64,000 nucleotides of DNA from Rhodocyclus tenuis (GCF_014197755.1 NZ_JACIGE010000010.1:1-64000), one strand, 5' to 3'. Positions 37,582 through 47,870 are shown, counted from the first letter of the stretch. The notes: generated by a model not told the origin, from the letters alone. A program made the numbers and translations.

Positions 37582-40500
37582 ATGAGCCGCCTGCCTGATT
37601 ACGCCGAGCTGCACTGCGTCTCCAATTTCTCCTTCCTGCGCGGTGCCTCACACCCGGAAGAACTGGTCGAACGCGCGCAGGCGCTGGGCTACGCGGCGCT
37701 GGCGATCAGCGACGAATGCTCGTTCGCCGGCGTCGTGCGTGCGCACCGGGCGGCGAAGGAGCACGGCCTCAAGCTGATCATCGGCGCCGAATTCCGCCTC
37801 ACCGCCTCTATTCCTGCCTCGGCTCCGGCCTTCACCCCTGCCTCAACCTTGGCCTGCGCAGCCGCCGGTGCGGGCAGCCATGCCGGCGACGAGCCGGTGA
37901 CGCCAGCACACAGCCGACTCGTGCTGCTGGCGCAGAACCGTGCCGGCTACGGCAATCTCTCGGCGCTGATCACGCTGGCGCGGCGACGCGCGGACAAAGG
38001 CAGCTACCGCCTGCTGCGCGGCGACCTCGATTCGCCGGCCGGCGCTGTGCTACGGGAAAAACCTTCCGATGCCGCGCGCCAGCCACGGGTGGCAAAGACC
38101 TGGGCTGCCGCAGCCGGCGCCGTTCCCGATTGCATTGCGCTGTGGGTGCCGCCTGCCGAACTCGTCCGCCGCGCCGCCGTGGCCGCGCGTGCAGCGGCGA
38201 GTACGGCAAGCGGCGGGGGGACAAACGAGGCGACCGGAGAGGCGGCGAGGGAAATGAGCAGAGAGGCTGCCGCGAGCAACGGCGCACTGGCTGCGCTGCG
38301 CGCCGAAGGGCAATTCCTCGCCGAACGCTTCGCCGGCCGCTGCTGGCTGGCGGTCGAACTGCATGCCGAGGGCGACGACCGCGAGCGGCTGTCGGTGTTG
38401 CAGGCGCTGGCCGTCGACTGCGGCCTGCCGGCACTCGCCGCTGGCGACGTGCACATGCACCTGCGTGCGCGACGGCCGTTGCAGGACGTGCTCACCGCCA
38501 CGCGCCATCGCGTCAGCGTCTTCGCCGCCGGCGAGCGCCTGTTCGCCAACGGCGAGCGGCACCTGCGCACGCGCCTGCGCCTGTCGCGCCTGTATCCGCC
38601 CGAACTGCTCGCCGAAACGCTGAACGTCGCGGCGCAGTGCGACTTCTCGCTCGACGAACTGCGCTACGAATACCCCGGGGAAGTCGTCCCGCACGGGCAG
38701 ACGCCGGCATCCTTCCTGCGCAGCGAGACCGAGCGCGGACTGCTCCGGCGCTACGGCGATTCGGTGCCATCAGCAGTGCCGCCGGCGGTACGCGAGCGCA
38801 TCGAGCATGAACTCGCGCTGATCGGCGAACTCGGCTACGAGCCGTATTTCCTCACCGTCTACGACATCGTCAGCTTTGCGCGCAGTCGCGGCATCCTCTG
38901 CCAGGGGCGCGGTTCGGCGGCCAATTCGGCGGTGTGCTACGCGCTCGGCGTCACCGAGGTCGACCCGGCGCGTTCGCACCTGCTTTTCGAGCGCTTCATC
39001 TCGAAGGAGCGCGGCGAGCCGCCCGACATCGACGTCGATTTCGAGCACGAGCGGCGCGAGGAGGTGATCCAGTACCTCTACGCAAAGTACGGACGCGACC
39101 GCGCCGCGCTGGCGGCGGCGGTGATCAGCTACCACACGCGTGGCGCGCTGCGCGACGTCGGCCGCGCGCTCGGCTTCGAGCCGGCGCAGATTGACGCGCT
39201 GGCCTCGACGCTGGCCTGGTGGGACAAGCGCGAGCAACTGCCCGAACGGCTGGCGCAGATCGGCCTCGACCCGGCGAGCCCACGCGTCGCCAAGTGGCTG
39301 GCGCTCGCCGAGGCGCTGCGCGGCTTTCCGCGCCACCTGTCGCAGCACACCGGCGGCTTCGTGCTTTCGCGCGGACCGCTCTCGCGGCTGGTGCCGGTGG
39401 AGAACGCGGCGATGCCCGAGCGCACGGTGATCCAGTGGGACAAGGACGACCTCGACGCGGTCGGCCTGCTCAAGGTCGACGTGCTGGCGCTCGGCATGCT
39501 CTCGGCGATCCGCCGCGCGCTCGACCTCGTCGGCCGGCGCATGGACGAGATTCCGCCCGAAGACCCGGCCACCTACGCCATGATCTGTGCCGCCGATACC
39601 GTTGGCGTCTTCCAGATCGAATCGCGCGCGCAGATGGCCATGCTGCCGCGCCTGAAACCGCGCCAGTTCTACGATCTGGTGATCGAGGTGGCGCTGGTGC
39701 GCCCCGGCCCGATCCAGGGCGACATGGTGCATCCCTACCTGCGCCGGCGCGACGGGCGCGAGGCGATCGAAGGCATGCGCCCAGAGATCGCCGATGTGCT
39801 CGGGCGCACGCTCGGCGTGCCGATCTTCCAGGAACAGGTGATGCAGCTGGCCGTCGTCGCCGCCGGTTTCACGCCGGGCGAGGCCGACCAGCTGCGCCGG
39901 GCGATGGCGGCGTGGCGGCGCAAGGGCGGCCTCGAACCCTTCGAGCAGAAGCTGATCGCCGGCATGCGCGAACGCGGTTATGCGCTGGCGTTTGCCCAGC
40001 GCCTGTGCGCGCAGATCCGCGGTTTCGGCGAATACGGCTTTCCCGAGTCACACGCGGCGAGCTTCGCGCTGCTCGTCTATGTCTCGGCCTGGCTCAAGTG
40101 CCACCGCCCCGACGCTTTTCTCTGCGCGCTGCTCAACAGCCAGCCGATGGGCTTCTACGCCCCGGCGCAACTGCTGCGCGACGCGCGCCGGCATGGTGTC
40201 AAGGTACGGCCGGTCGACGTGCAGGCCAGCGCCGTCGAGGCGACGCTGGAGGCTGCAGCAACAACAGCGATAACGAAAGCGGCAGCCGGGGCAGGGCAGG
40301 CGCCGGCCGGCTGCTGCGCTGTCCGTCTCGGCCTTGGCGGCATCGCCAGCCTGAGCACCAGCGGCGCCGCGCGCATCGTCGTCGCCCGACGGCAAGGGCG
40401 GTTTGCCGATGTCGCCGATCTGGCTGCACGCGCCCGCCTTGCGCGCAGCGATCTCGACGCGCTCGCCGCCGCTGGCGCGCTGGCCGGCATTGCCGGGCAT

Positions 40501-41019
40501 CGCCGGCAGGCGGCGTGGGCGGCGGCTGCCGCACCGGTGCAGGGCGATCTGCTCGCCGCGGCGATCCGTGACGAAGCGCCGCCAGTGCTGGCGCTGCCGA
40601 GCGAGGGCGACGATCTCGTCGCCGACTACGCCAGCCTCGGCCTGACGCTCGGCCGCCATCCACTGGCGCTGCTGCGCGAATCCTTGCGCGCGCGGCGCTT
40701 TGTTTCGGCCACCGACCTGGCCGGCTGCGCCGATCGCCAGCTGGCGCGCGTCGCGGGAATCGTCACCTGCCGGCAACGGCCCGGCACGGCGAGCGGCATC
40801 GTTTTCGTGACCATCGAGGACGAAAGCGGGCTGGCCAATATCGTCGTGCATGCGCCGCTGGTCGAGCGGCAGCGACGCGAACTGCTCGGCGCCACGCTGC
40901 TCGGCGTCTTTGGCCAGATCAGTCGCGAAGGCGCGGTCGTGCATCTCGTCGCCAAGCGTCTGGTCGACCTCTCGGCGTGGCTCGGTCGCCTGTCGCCGGC
41001 GAGCCGCGATTTCCACTGA
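37582..41019 (+). CDS. dnaE2: Error-prone DNA polymerase DnaE2
   Basis: This 1145-residue C-family polymerase performs translesion synthesis with ImuA and ImuB. The PHP domain begins [24 protein letters not shown]; the polymerase active-site region contains [16 protein letters not shown] and [17 protein letters not shown] with the catalytic aspartates; the finger region has [15 protein letters not shown]; the C-terminal OB fold has [16 protein letters not shown]. It is longer than typical DnaE2 (about 1050) because of three Ala-rich insertions at about residues 75-110, 195-235 and 890-915. The insertions lie between conserved blocks and should not destroy activity. Confidence 0.95.
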   Translation: MSRLPDYAELHCVSNFSFLRGASHPEELVERAQALGYAALAISDECSFAGVVRAHRAAKEHGLKLIIGAEFRLTASIPASAPAFTPASTLACAAAGAGSHAGDEPVTPAHSRLVLLAQNRAGYGNLSALITLARRRADKGSYRLLRGDLDSPAGAVLREKPSDAARQPRVAKTWAAAAGAVPDCIALWVPPAELVRRAAVAARAAASTASGGGTNEATGEAAREMSREAAASNGALAALRAEGQFLAERFAGRCWLAVELHAEGDDRERLSVLQALAVDCGLPALAAGDVHMHLRARRPLQDVLTATRHRVSVFAAGERLFANGERHLRTRLRLSRLYPPELLAETLNVAAQCDFSLDELRYEYPGEVVPHGQTPASFLRSETERGLLRRYGDSVPSAVPPAVRERIEHELALIGELGYEPYFLTVYDIVSFARSRGILCQGRGSAANSAVCYALGVTEVDPARSHLLFERFISKERGEPPDIDVDFEHERREEVIQYLYAKYGRDRAALAAAVISYHTRGALRDVGRALGFEPAQIDALASTLAWWDKREQLPERLAQIGLDPASPRVAKWLALAEALRGFPRHLSQHTGGFVLSRGPLSRLVPVENAAMPERTVIQWDKDDLDAVGLLKVDVLALGMLSAIRRALDLVGRRMDEIPPEDPATYAMICAADTVGVFQIESRAQMAMLPRLKPRQFYDLVIEVALVRPGPIQGDMVHPYLRRRDGREAIEGMRPEIADVLGRTLGVPIFQEQVMQLAVVAAGFTPGEADQLRRAMAAWRRKGGLEPFEQKLIAGMRERGYALAFAQRLCAQIRGFGEYGFPESHAASFALLVYVSAWLKCHRPDAFLCALLNSQPMGFYAPAQLLRDARRHGVKVRPVDVQASAVEATLEAAATTAITKAAAGAGQAPAGCCAVRLGLGGIASLSTSGAARIVVARRQGRFADVADLAARARLARSDLDALAAAGALAGIAGHRRQAAWAAAAAPVQGDLLAAAIRDEAPPVLALPSEGDDLVADYASLGLTLGRHPLALLRESLRARRFVSATDLAGCADRQLARVAGIVTCRQRPGTASGIVFVTIEDESGLANIVVHAPLVERQRRELLGATLLGVFGQISREGAVVHLVAKRLVDLSAWLGRLSPASRDFH

Positions 41020-41062
41020 GCTTGCGCCGAGCGCCGTCGTTGCGCACCATTCGGGGGCGGCT

Positions 41063-41078
41063 TGTCTCGAAGTCGACA
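41063..41078 (+). promoter_or_regulatory. NifA-type upstream activator site
   Basis: TGT-N10-ACA is present exactly, about 100 bases upstream of the sigma-54 promoter, which is the normal spacing for a NifA enhancer. No other copy was noted nearby. Confidence 0.6.
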
Positions 41079-41176
41079 CGCGGAATCGACCGCGGGAAAG
41101 CGTCCGCATTCTCGCCAGCCCTTGTTCCGGCTGGTATTTTCCGGGTACCGCCCTCTGTTCCGACATAAATAGCGCT

Positions 41177-41191
41177 TGGCGCGCCGATTGC
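41177..41191 (+). promoter_or_regulatory. Sigma-54 (-24/-12) promoter of the nifQ operon
   Basis: TGGCGCG-CCGA-TTGC matches the -24/-12 consensus TGGCACG-N4-TTGC with one change and correct spacing. It lies 68 bases before the nifQ ATG and downstream of the NifA-type site. Confidence 0.7.
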
Positions 41192-41258
41192 TTTAACGTT
41201 ATATGGGCTACTTCACAACGACGACCGCAGCCAGGCTTCACCCCGAGAATCACCCGAC

Positions 41259-41939
41259 ATGAATTCATCTGCGCGCCAGCCGAAACCGGACGAAAGAATC
41301 GCTGCCTTGCCCGGCCGCGGCGATCTGCTTGCGGCCGCGCCTGACGCATCGACGCTGACGCTGGCCTTCGCCGGAGTCATCGGCGGCACCGCGCGCCGCG
41401 CGCCGCCGTACAACGTGCCCGTTGCCGGCCTTGCCGAGGCGGCGCTGCGCCGGCTGCTGCAGCGTTTCTTCCCCGCGCTGGCGGCAGCGCAGCGCGCAGC
41501 GCTGCTGGCCCAGGCCGCCGTGCGCGGGAATCCGTCTGCCCCGGAGAGCAGCGGCGTTGCCGACGAGTTCGCCGATATCGTCGCGCTGCTGCTTGAAGAG
41601 CATGCCGTCGCCGACGATGCCATCGTCTGGCTGGCGCACGCCATCGCCACCGCCTGCATGTCCGCCGACCACCTGTGGCAGGACATGGATCTGCCCGATC
41701 GCCCGGTGCTCGGCCGCCTGATGCGCGAGCACTTTCCGCAGCTGGCGGTACGCAACGTCCGCGACATGCGCTGGAAGAAGTTCCTCTACCGCGAACTCTG
41801 TGACCGTGCTGCCGTTCCGGTCTGCCCGGCGCCGAGTTGTTCGGCCTGTTCCGAGTATTCGCACTGTTTCGCCGGCGCCCCACCCGCCGCCACCGCGTCA
41901 ACGTCCGCTCCCGACACTCTCCCGAACGAACTGCCATGA
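41259..41939 (+). CDS. nifQ: NifQ, molybdenum donor for nitrogenase cofactor
   Basis: This 226-residue protein matches NifQ, an iron-sulfur protein that delivers molybdenum to NifEN/NifH during FeMo-cofactor assembly. The diagnostic cysteine set C189-x4-C194-x2-C197-x5-C203 (CPAPSCSACSEYSHC) is intact. The helical body MRWKKFLYRELC precedes it. The start is the ATG at 41259, with only a weak ribosome-binding site. The stop overlaps the nifX-like start (ATGA), and the operon carries a sigma-54/NifA-type promoter. This is the strongest evidence that the host fixes nitrogen. Confidence 0.93.
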   Translation: MNSSARQPKPDERIAALPGRGDLLAAAPDASTLTLAFAGVIGGTARRAPPYNVPVAGLAEAALRRLLQRFFPALAAAQRAALLAQAAVRGNPSAPESSGVADEFADIVALLLEEHAVADDAIVWLAHAIATACMSADHLWQDMDLPDRPVLGRLMREHFPQLAVRNVRDMRWKKFLYRELCDRAAVPVCPAPSCSACSEYSHCFAGAPPAATASTSAPDTLPNELP

Positions 41940-42328
41940 AAATCGCCATCGCCACGCGCAACTTCAAGACCCTGGCCGGCCACGCCGGCAAGACCCGGCA
42001 CTGGCTGATCTACGACTTCGACACGCCGCGTGCCGCCGACGCCTTGCCCGAACCGACGCGGCTGACGCTGAAGAAAGAGCAGACCTTCCACTACATTCCC
42101 GATGGCGAGCCGCATCCGCTCGACGGCGTCGACATGCTGCTCACCGGTAGCGCCGGCGAGGGCTTCATCCGCCGCATGAAGCTGCGCGGTGGCGAGGTAC
42201 TGCTCACCGGCGAGCGCGACCCGGAAAATGCGCTGCGTCTGCTCATCGCCGGCGAAGCGCAACCCGAGCCGCGCTTCGACCCGAGCACCGCGCTGTGCCG
42301 TCTGCGCGATCTCTTTTCGAAACACTGA
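41936..42328 (+). CDS. NifX/NafY-like FeMo-cofactor carrier
   Basis: This 130-residue soluble protein has the Fe-Mo cofactor-binding fold shared by NifX, NafY and NifB C-terminus. It begins MKIAIATRNFKTLAGHAGKTRHW, with the family's early His, followed by DGVDMLLTGSAGEGFIRRM. It overlaps nifQ by four bases and precedes modB, placing it in Mo handling for nitrogenase. Whether it is NifX, VnfX or a distinct member cannot be decided from sequence alone. Confidence 0.85.
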   Translation: MKIAIATRNFKTLAGHAGKTRHWLIYDFDTPRAADALPEPTRLTLKKEQTFHYIPDGEPHPLDGVDMLLTGSAGEGFIRRMKLRGGEVLLTGERDPENALRLLIAGEAQPEPRFDPSTALCRLRDLFSKH

Positions 42329-42367
42329 TCGCGCCCAAACGCCACTGAACCAACACACACGCATTCC

Positions 42368-43045
42368 ATGTTCCTGAACGAAGAAGACCTGCAGGCGATC
42401 TGGCTGACCATCAAGCTCGCCAGTGTTGTCACCGTGATCCTGTTTCTCATCGGTACGCCGATCGCCTGGTGGCTGTCGCGTACGCGCTCGCGCCTGAAAG
42501 GAGCGATCGGCGCGGTCGTCGCCCTGCCGCTGGTGCTGCCGCCGTCGGTGCTCGGTTTCTACATGCTGGTGGCGATGGGGCCGAACGGTCCGGTCGGCCA
42601 GCTGACGCAGGCGCTCGGGATCGGCTTGCTGCCATTCACCTTCTGGGGGCTGGTCGTCGCTTCGGTCATCTATTCGCTGCCGTTCATGGTGCAGCCGGTG
42701 CAGAACGCCTTCGAGGCGGTCGGCGAAAGGCCGCTGGAAGTCGCCGCGACGCTGCGCGCTTCGCCGCTCGATGCCTTTTTCAACGTCGCGCTGCCGCTGG
42801 CGCTGCCGGGATTCATCACCGCCGGCGTGCTCACCTTTGCCCATACGGTCGGCGAGTTCGGCGTCGTGCTGATGATCGGCGGCAACCTGCCCGGCGCAAC
42901 GCGCATGGTCTCGGTCCAGATCTACGACCACGTCGAGGCCATGGAGTACGCCAATGCGCATAACCTCGCCGGCGTGATGCTGGTCTTCTCCTTCCTCGTC
43001 CTGCTTGCGCTGTATGCCTGGCGTCCGGATGCAAAAAGGGACTGA
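42368..43045 (+). CDS. modB: Molybdate ABC transporter permease
   Basis: This 225-residue inner-membrane protein has about five helices and the ABC EAA-loop [26 protein letters not shown] split across a helix end, with the ModB-like start [23 protein letters not shown]. It imports molybdate with ModC. No modA (binding protein) is in the window, so it must be encoded elsewhere. It follows the nifX-like gene by 39 bases and feeds the nifQ pathway. Confidence 0.92.
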   Translation: MFLNEEDLQAIWLTIKLASVVTVILFLIGTPIAWWLSRTRSRLKGAIGAVVALPLVLPPSVLGFYMLVAMGPNGPVGQLTQALGIGLLPFTFWGLVVASVIYSLPFMVQPVQNAFEAVGERPLEVAATLRASPLDAFFNVALPLALPGFITAGVLTFAHTVGEFGVVLMIGGNLPGATRMVSVQIYDHVEAMEYANAHNLAGVMLVFSFLVLLALYAWRPDAKRD

Positions 43046-43049
43046 GCGC

Positions 43050-44141
43050 ATGGACAGCATCGACTTCCGCTTTCGCCTCGACTGGCCGGGCTTCTCGCTC
43101 GACGTCGATCTTGCACTGCCCGGCCGCGGCGTCAGCGGCCTGTTCGGCCACTCGGGTTCGGGCAAGACGACCCTGTTGCGCTGCATCGCCGGGCTCGAAC
43201 GCGCAGCGCACGGCTACCTCTCGGTGAAGGGGGATGTCTGGCAGGATGACGGCCACTGGCGTCCCGTTCACCGCCGCCCGATCGGCTATGTCTTTCAGGA
43301 AGCCAGCCTGTTCCCGCATCTCGACGTGATCGGCAACCTGCGTTTCGGCATGAAGCGCGTGAAAACCTTGAGCGCCGGCAAGGCCGCTCTTGAAACGCAT
43401 CTCGAACGTGCCATCGAACTGCTCGGCATCGAGCACCTGCTCAAGCGCAAGCCCGGCCACCTCTCGGGCGGCGAGCGGCAGCGCGTCGGCATTGCCCGCG
43501 CGCTGGCGCTCGACCCGCAACTGCTGCTGATGGACGAGCCGCTGGCGGCGCTCGACCTCAAGCGCAAGCTCGAAATCCTGCCGTATCTCGAGCGTCTGCA
43601 CGACGAGCTGGCGGTGCCGATCCTTTACGTCAGTCATGCACCCGACGAAGTGGCGCGGCTCGCCGACCATCTGGTGCTGCTTGAGAACGGCCGCGTCGTT
43701 GCCAGCGGCCCGCTCACCGAAACGCTGGCGCGCGCCGATCTGCCGGCGGCATTTGCCGACGACGCCGGTGTCGTGATCGAGACCGTGCTCGCCGCGCACG
43801 AGGAAGACGGACTGTCGCGACTGGAGTTTCCCGGTGGTCAGATGTACGTCGGGCGGCGCGCTGATCCCCTCGGCCGGCGTCTGCGCTGTCGCATCCACGC
43901 CAGCGATGTCAGCCTGACGCTCAACCTGCCACCCGACTCGAGCATCCTCAACCGCCTGCCGGTGACGGTCAGCGATATTGTCGAGTCCGACAGGCTTGGG
44001 CATGTGATCGTCCGGCTGGAAATCAGCGGCGGCGGCGGTGCCTTGCTGGCACGCATCACCGAGCGTTCGCGCCGGCTGCTTGACATCAAGCCGGGGCGCC
44101 AGGTCTGGGCGCAGATCAAGGCGGTGGCGGTCCTCGCCTGA
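43050..44141 (+). CDS. modC: Molybdate ABC transporter ATPase
   Basis: This 363-residue ATPase has Walker [13 protein letters not shown], signature [15 protein letters not shown], Walker [17 protein letters not shown] and a C-terminal MOP/TOBE-like molybdate-binding domain (about residues 290-363). The ATG at 43050 begins the protein five bases after the modB stop; an upstream ATG would overlap modB. Confidence 0.94.
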   Translation: MDSIDFRFRLDWPGFSLDVDLALPGRGVSGLFGHSGSGKTTLLRCIAGLERAAHGYLSVKGDVWQDDGHWRPVHRRPIGYVFQEASLFPHLDVIGNLRFGMKRVKTLSAGKAALETHLERAIELLGIEHLLKRKPGHLSGGERQRVGIARALALDPQLLLMDEPLAALDLKRKLEILPYLERLHDELAVPILYVSHAPDEVARLADHLVLLENGRVVASGPLTETLARADLPAAFADDAGVVIETVLAAHEEDGLSRLEFPGGQMYVGRRADPLGRRLRCRIHASDVSLTLNLPPDSSILNRLPVTVSDIVESDRLGHVIVRLEISGGGGALLARITERSRRLLDIKPGRQVWAQIKAVAVLA

Positions 44142-44341
44142 GACTTGCGCTGTGGCTACACGGCGCTGTCCTGACGGCGATCGTCGGCCCGCGGCGGCGA
44201 TCTTGTCAGGGTCGCGCCCGCCACCGATAATCCGGCAGCCAGCCAGCGACGATCCACCGCTGCGCTGATCAAACCATGCAAAAGTGGCACGGCGGCAGCA
44301 GTACGCCGACCGGCAAGCCGCGCATTCCGAGGAGACAAGCC

Positions 44342-44929
44342 ATGCTGATTCATCCCGACCGCTCGACGCTGCTCGTCATCGATATCCAGGAGCGTCTGCA
44401 ACCCTTCATCGACCAGGGCGATTCCGTGCTCGCGCATAGCCAGTGGCTGCTGCGCGTCGCGCAGCGCATCGGTGTGCCGGTGATCTGCACCGAGCAGTAT
44501 CCGCGCGGCATCGGTCCGACCGTGCCGGCCCTGCGCGAACTGCTGCCCGACTCGGCCGTCGTCGAAAAGATCTACTTTTCGGCGGTCGCCGAGTGCGCTG
44601 GCGGGCTTGCCGGGCCGGGCAGCGACGGCGCTGAAGGTGGTGGCATCTTTGCCGCGCCGGGCGGCGAGCGCCGCCAGTTCGTCGTCGTCGGCACCGAGTC
44701 GCATGTCTGCGTCATGCAGACCGTGCTCGACCTGCTCGCCGCCGGCCGGCGGGTTTTTGTCGTCGAAGAGGCAGTCGGCTCGCGCCGCGCCTCGGACAAG
44801 GCATTGGCCCTCGAACGCATGCGCCGTCACGGCGCCGACATCGTCTCGCGCGAGATGGTTGCTTTCGAGTGGCTGCAGCGCGCCGGCACCGATCTCTTCC
44901 GCGGCGTCAGCCGCGACTTCATCAAGTAG
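44342..44929 (+). CDS. Isochorismatase-family hydrolase
   Basis: This 195-residue protein has the cysteine-hydrolase fold with Asp in LLVIDIQERLQP and the catalytic Cys in GTESHVCVMQTVLDLLAAG, as in YcaC/nicotinamidase-like enzymes. The substrate is unknown. The ATG at 44342 has GAGGAGACAAGCC upstream. It stands alone between modC and a minus-strand gene. A 10-base duplication (CATCAAGTAG/CCATCAAGTAG) occurs around its stop. Confidence 0.85.
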   Translation: MLIHPDRSTLLVIDIQERLQPFIDQGDSVLAHSQWLLRVAQRIGVPVICTEQYPRGIGPTVPALRELLPDSAVVEKIYFSAVAECAGGLAGPGSDGAEGGGIFAAPGGERRQFVVVGTESHVCVMQTVLDLLAAGRRVFVVEEAVGSRRASDKALALERMRRHGADIVSREMVAFEWLQRAGTDLFRGVSRDFIK

Positions 44930-44972
44930 CCATCAAGTAGCCATCAGGTAGCCACGCCGGCGGCGCCGTGCC

Positions 44973-45473
44973 TCAGGAAAGCAGCGCCGCCAGCTTGTTC
45001 TCGAGCGTCGCCAGTTCTTTCCTGCCGTCGCTCGACAGCTGGATCGCCTCGCGCCAAGATTGAAAATTCTGACGCAAGGACGCCAGATCCTCGCAGGCGT
45101 CGATGCGGTCGATCAGGCTCGAACCGGCAACGCCGATGAAAGCCCGCACCGTATTGGCCATGAAGTTCTGTGCCATGCGGAAACGTTCCCCAGTATCGGC
45201 TGGCGCCGCGACAGGTTTGGCCTTGCCCGGTGCCGCCTGCGCCCCGGCCGCTGGCGCCGCTGGCTGCAAGGGCCGGACGAAGCCCTCGTCGAGCAGCGTT
45301 TGCAGGATGCCGGGCAGCGCATCGCCGGGGAACATCGCCGACAGCATTGCGCGGTCGCGCTTGCCGTCGATCATGATCAGTACCTGCCGCGTACGCATCG
45401 GCAGCCGCCAGGTACGTCGCTCAACCTCCTCGATACCCTTGGGCGTTTTCACGCAGGGCGACTCGTCGCTCAT
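44973..45473 (-). CDS. Conserved hypothetical cytoplasmic protein
   Basis: This 166-residue protein has an N-terminal helical region with MRTRQVLIMIDGKRDRAML, an Ala/Pro-rich linker (about residues 70-93) and a C-terminal helical domain ending ATLENKLAALLS. The first part resembles small winged-helix-like domains common in betaproteobacterial hypotheticals. No enzyme motif is visible. It is convergent with the isochorismatase gene. Confidence 0.7.
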   Translation of the reverse strand: MSDESPCVKTPKGIEEVERRTWRLPMRTRQVLIMIDGKRDRAMLSAMFPGDALPGILQTLLDEGFVRPLQPAAPAAGAQAAPGKAKPVAAPADTGERFRMAQNFMANTVRAFIGVAGSSLIDRIDACEDLASLRQNFQSWREAIQLSSDGRKELATLENKLAALLS

Positions 45474-45546
45474 CGGTTTCCTCCTCTTGTGGATCCGGGC
45501 AACCGTCTTCGCGGTTTACCCCGGGCGCTAATCTAACGTGTTTTTC

Positions 45547-45563
45547 CTTCTCAGGATGAGAAG
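45547..45563. repeat. Perfect inverted repeat in the sigma-factor upstream region
   Basis: CTTCTCA-GGA-TGAGAAG lies between the divergent hypothetical gene and the ECF sigma gene; TTTT follows on the plus strand. It could be an operator or a leader terminator. Confidence 0.45.
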
Positions 45564-45743
45564 TTTTCTCACGTTTGCCACAATTCCAGGCACCAATCCC
45601 GGCTGCTCCAGAGAGCAGATGCGCCGCCAGCTGCCGCCATTCCGGCGCTTGTCGTAGTATCGGCGGATGCGAAATCCTGCCGTTCCCTTAGCCTTGCAAT
45701 TCCCGTCTTCCGCCAATGGCCGTTTTTTCGGCGAGCCCGGCGC

Positions 45744-46292
45744 ATGAGTCGGCCGTGCCTGCTTGCTGCCTGGTCGGCGAATGAGGCGTCGCTGCGCGCC
45801 TATCTGCGGCATCGGATCGGCGATGCCGGTGATGCCGACGAACTGATGCAGGAGTTGTTCCTCAAGGCCATCCGCCAGGGCGAGCTCTTCTGCCGCGTCG
45901 AGAATCCGCGCGCCTGGCTGTTTCAGGTGGCGCGCAACGCGCTCGCCGACCGTCTGCGCCTTCGCCATGAATACCTGCCACTGCCCGACGATCTGGCGAT
46001 ACCGGTCAGCGACGGGCTGAAGCCGGTCGATGAACTGAGCCAGTGTTTGCCACGCGTGCTCGCCGAACTGGCCGAGGCGGATCGGCAAGCGATCCGCTTC
46101 TGTGACATCGACGGCCACTCGCAGCAGGCGCTGGCCGACCTCCTCGGCTTGTCGCTGTCAGCGGCCAAATCACGGCTGCAGCGAGCCCGCCGACGCCTGA
46201 AACAGCAGCTGGAAACAGCGTGCCAGGTCGAGTTCGACGAAACCGGCGCGGTCAGCGGATTCACCCCGCGTCCGCCTTTGCCCGAGCGCTGA
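45744..46292 (+). CDS. ECF sigma factor, SigZ-like
   Basis: This 182-residue sigma-70-family factor has region 2 (LRAYLRHRIGDAGDADELMQELFLKA and PRAWLFQVARNALADRLR as separate helices) and region 4 with a helix-turn-helix (HSQQALADLLGLSLSAAKSRLQRARRRL). The end CQVEFDETGAVSGFTPRP is the tail typical of SigZ proteins. No anti-sigma gene is adjacent. It lies directly upstream of the permease, thioredoxin, arsC and acr3, suggesting that it drives this arsenic/metal cluster, replacing the usual ArsR. That is inference. Confidence 0.85.
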   Translation: MSRPCLLAAWSANEASLRAYLRHRIGDAGDADELMQELFLKAIRQGELFCRVENPRAWLFQVARNALADRLRLRHEYLPLPDDLAIPVSDGLKPVDELSQCLPRVLAELAEADRQAIRFCDIDGHSQQALADLLGLSLSAAKSRLQRARRRLKQQLETACQVEFDETGAVSGFTPRPPLPER

Positions 46293-46462
46293 TCGCGCTC
46301 AGCAAGGGCGTTTGCCGCCCGCCGCAGCCTGCGCGACGGGTGTCTATTCCATCCCGGACCAAATTTCTGCCGGCGCCGCTGCGTCTTTTTTGTCTCTGCT
46401 CCGTCTCCATTGGCAGAAGCCGCAAAGCGCGGCCGCCAATCGTTGATCTCCGGAGCCGCTTC

Positions 46463-47515
46463 ATGATCGCAGTCCCCGTCGAAACAGCCGAACGACGCAA
46501 GCTGGTGCGTTGGTTGCTGGGCATTTCCGTCGCCACCGTCGCCTGGGTGTTCGCCTACGGCCAACTCACCAACTTTGCCGACGCAGCTGTCGAACTCCTC
46601 GGCGTTTCGCGGCAGACGCGCTTCGGTGAGGCGCTGCACTTCTTCTTTTACGACAGCCCGAAGGTCGTGCTGCTGCTCACCGGCATCGTCTTCGTGATGG
46701 GCATCGTCCAGACCTTTTTCTCGCCGGAGCGCACGCGGGCAATGCTCTCCGGCAAGCGCGAGGGCGTCGGCAACGTGCTGGCGGCCAGCCTCGGTATCGT
46801 CACGCCCTTCTGTTCGTGCTCGGCCGTGCCGCTGTTCATCGGCTTCCTTTCAGCCGGCGTTCCGCTCGGCGTGACTTTCTCCTTCCTCATCTCGGCGCCG
46901 ATGGTCAACGAAGTGGCGCTGGTGCTGCTGTTCGGCATGTTCGGCTGGAAGGTCGCCGCGCTCTACCTGGTCATGGGGCTGCTGGTCGCCATCGTCGCCG
47001 GGCTGGTCATCGGCAAGCTGAAGATGGAGCGCTACCTCGAAGACTGGGTGCAGAAAATTCTCGGCGGACAGGCGGCGCATCCGGCGGGCGAGGCGATCTC
47101 CTGGAACGGGCGTTTCGCGGCCGGGCTGGCCCACATCAGGGAAATCGTCGGCAGGGTCTGGCCCTACATTCTTGCCGGCATCGCACTCGGCGCCGGCATC
47201 CACGGCTATGTTCCCGAGGACTTCATGGCGTCCTTCATGGGCAAGGATGTCTGGTGGGCAGTGCCGGCGGCAGTCGTCCTCGGGGTGCCGATGTACACCA
47301 ACGCCGCCGGCATCATCCCGATCGTCGAGGCACTGATCGGCAAGGGCGCCGCGCTGGGCACCGTGCTCGCGTTCATGATGAGCGTGATCGCGCTGTCCGC
47401 GCCGGAAATGATCATCCTGCGCAAGGCGCTGAAGCCGCCATTGATCGCCACCTTCGCCGGCGTGGTGGCCTGCGGCATCCTGCTCGTCGGCTACGTTTTC
47501 AATCTGCTGCTGTGA
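46463..47515 (+). CDS. Heavy-metal/organoarsenical permease (ArsP/SO_0444 family)
   Basis: This 350-residue inner-membrane protein has about eight helices and the family motif TPFCSCSAVPLFIGFLSAG with Cys117 and Cys119, plus a second PMYTNAAGIIPIVEALI repeat motif. These permeases export metals or trivalent organoarsenicals. The ATG at 46463 has CGGAG upstream. The downstream redox thioredoxin is a frequent neighbour of this permease family. Confidence 0.88.
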   Translation: MIAVPVETAERRKLVRWLLGISVATVAWVFAYGQLTNFADAAVELLGVSRQTRFGEALHFFFYDSPKVVLLLTGIVFVMGIVQTFFSPERTRAMLSGKREGVGNVLAASLGIVTPFCSCSAVPLFIGFLSAGVPLGVTFSFLISAPMVNEVALVLLFGMFGWKVAALYLVMGLLVAIVAGLVIGKLKMERYLEDWVQKILGGQAAHPAGEAISWNGRFAAGLAHIREIVGRVWPYILAGIALGAGIHGYVPEDFMASFMGKDVWWAVPAAVVLGVPMYTNAAGIIPIVEALIGKGAALGTVLAFMMSVIALSAPEMIILRKALKPPLIATFAGVVACGILLVGYVFNLLL

Positions 47516-47569
47516 TGTGGCCTCATCCGGCCTCGTTTAATCGTCCTGATCAACACGAAAGGAAGTCTC

Positions 47570-47800
47570 ATGAAAAACATCAAGGTCCTCGGCACCGGCT
47601 GTGCCAACTGTCGCAATACCGTCGCTCTCGTCGAGACAGTGGCCAGAGAAAAGGGCGTCGAGATCGTGCTGGAGAAGGTCGAGGATCTGCCCTCGATCAT
47701 GGGCTATGGCGTGATGTCCACGCCCGGTGTGGTGGTCGACGGCAAGGTGGTCCATGCCGGCGGCGTGCCCTCACGAAGCAAGGTCGACAGCTGGCTTTGA
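47570..47800 (+). CDS. Small thioredoxin-like redox protein
   Basis: This 76-residue protein has an N-terminal CANC active site (Cys11, Cys14) and the cis-Pro region STPGVVVDGKVVHAGG. It is the redox-active disulfide protein 2 type (MTH895-like). It probably keeps thiols of the permease or arsenate reductase reduced. AAAGGAAGTCTC precedes the ATG. Confidence 0.9.
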   Translation: MKNIKVLGTGCANCRNTVALVETVAREKGVEIVLEKVEDLPSIMGYGVMSTPGVVVDGKVVHAGGVPSRSKVDSWL

Positions 47801-47870
47801 AGGTGGGTGTGCGGATAATCCGGGCCATCAGCGCGGTGGTTTTCCCGATACTTCGACCGAAGGTGTTGTG

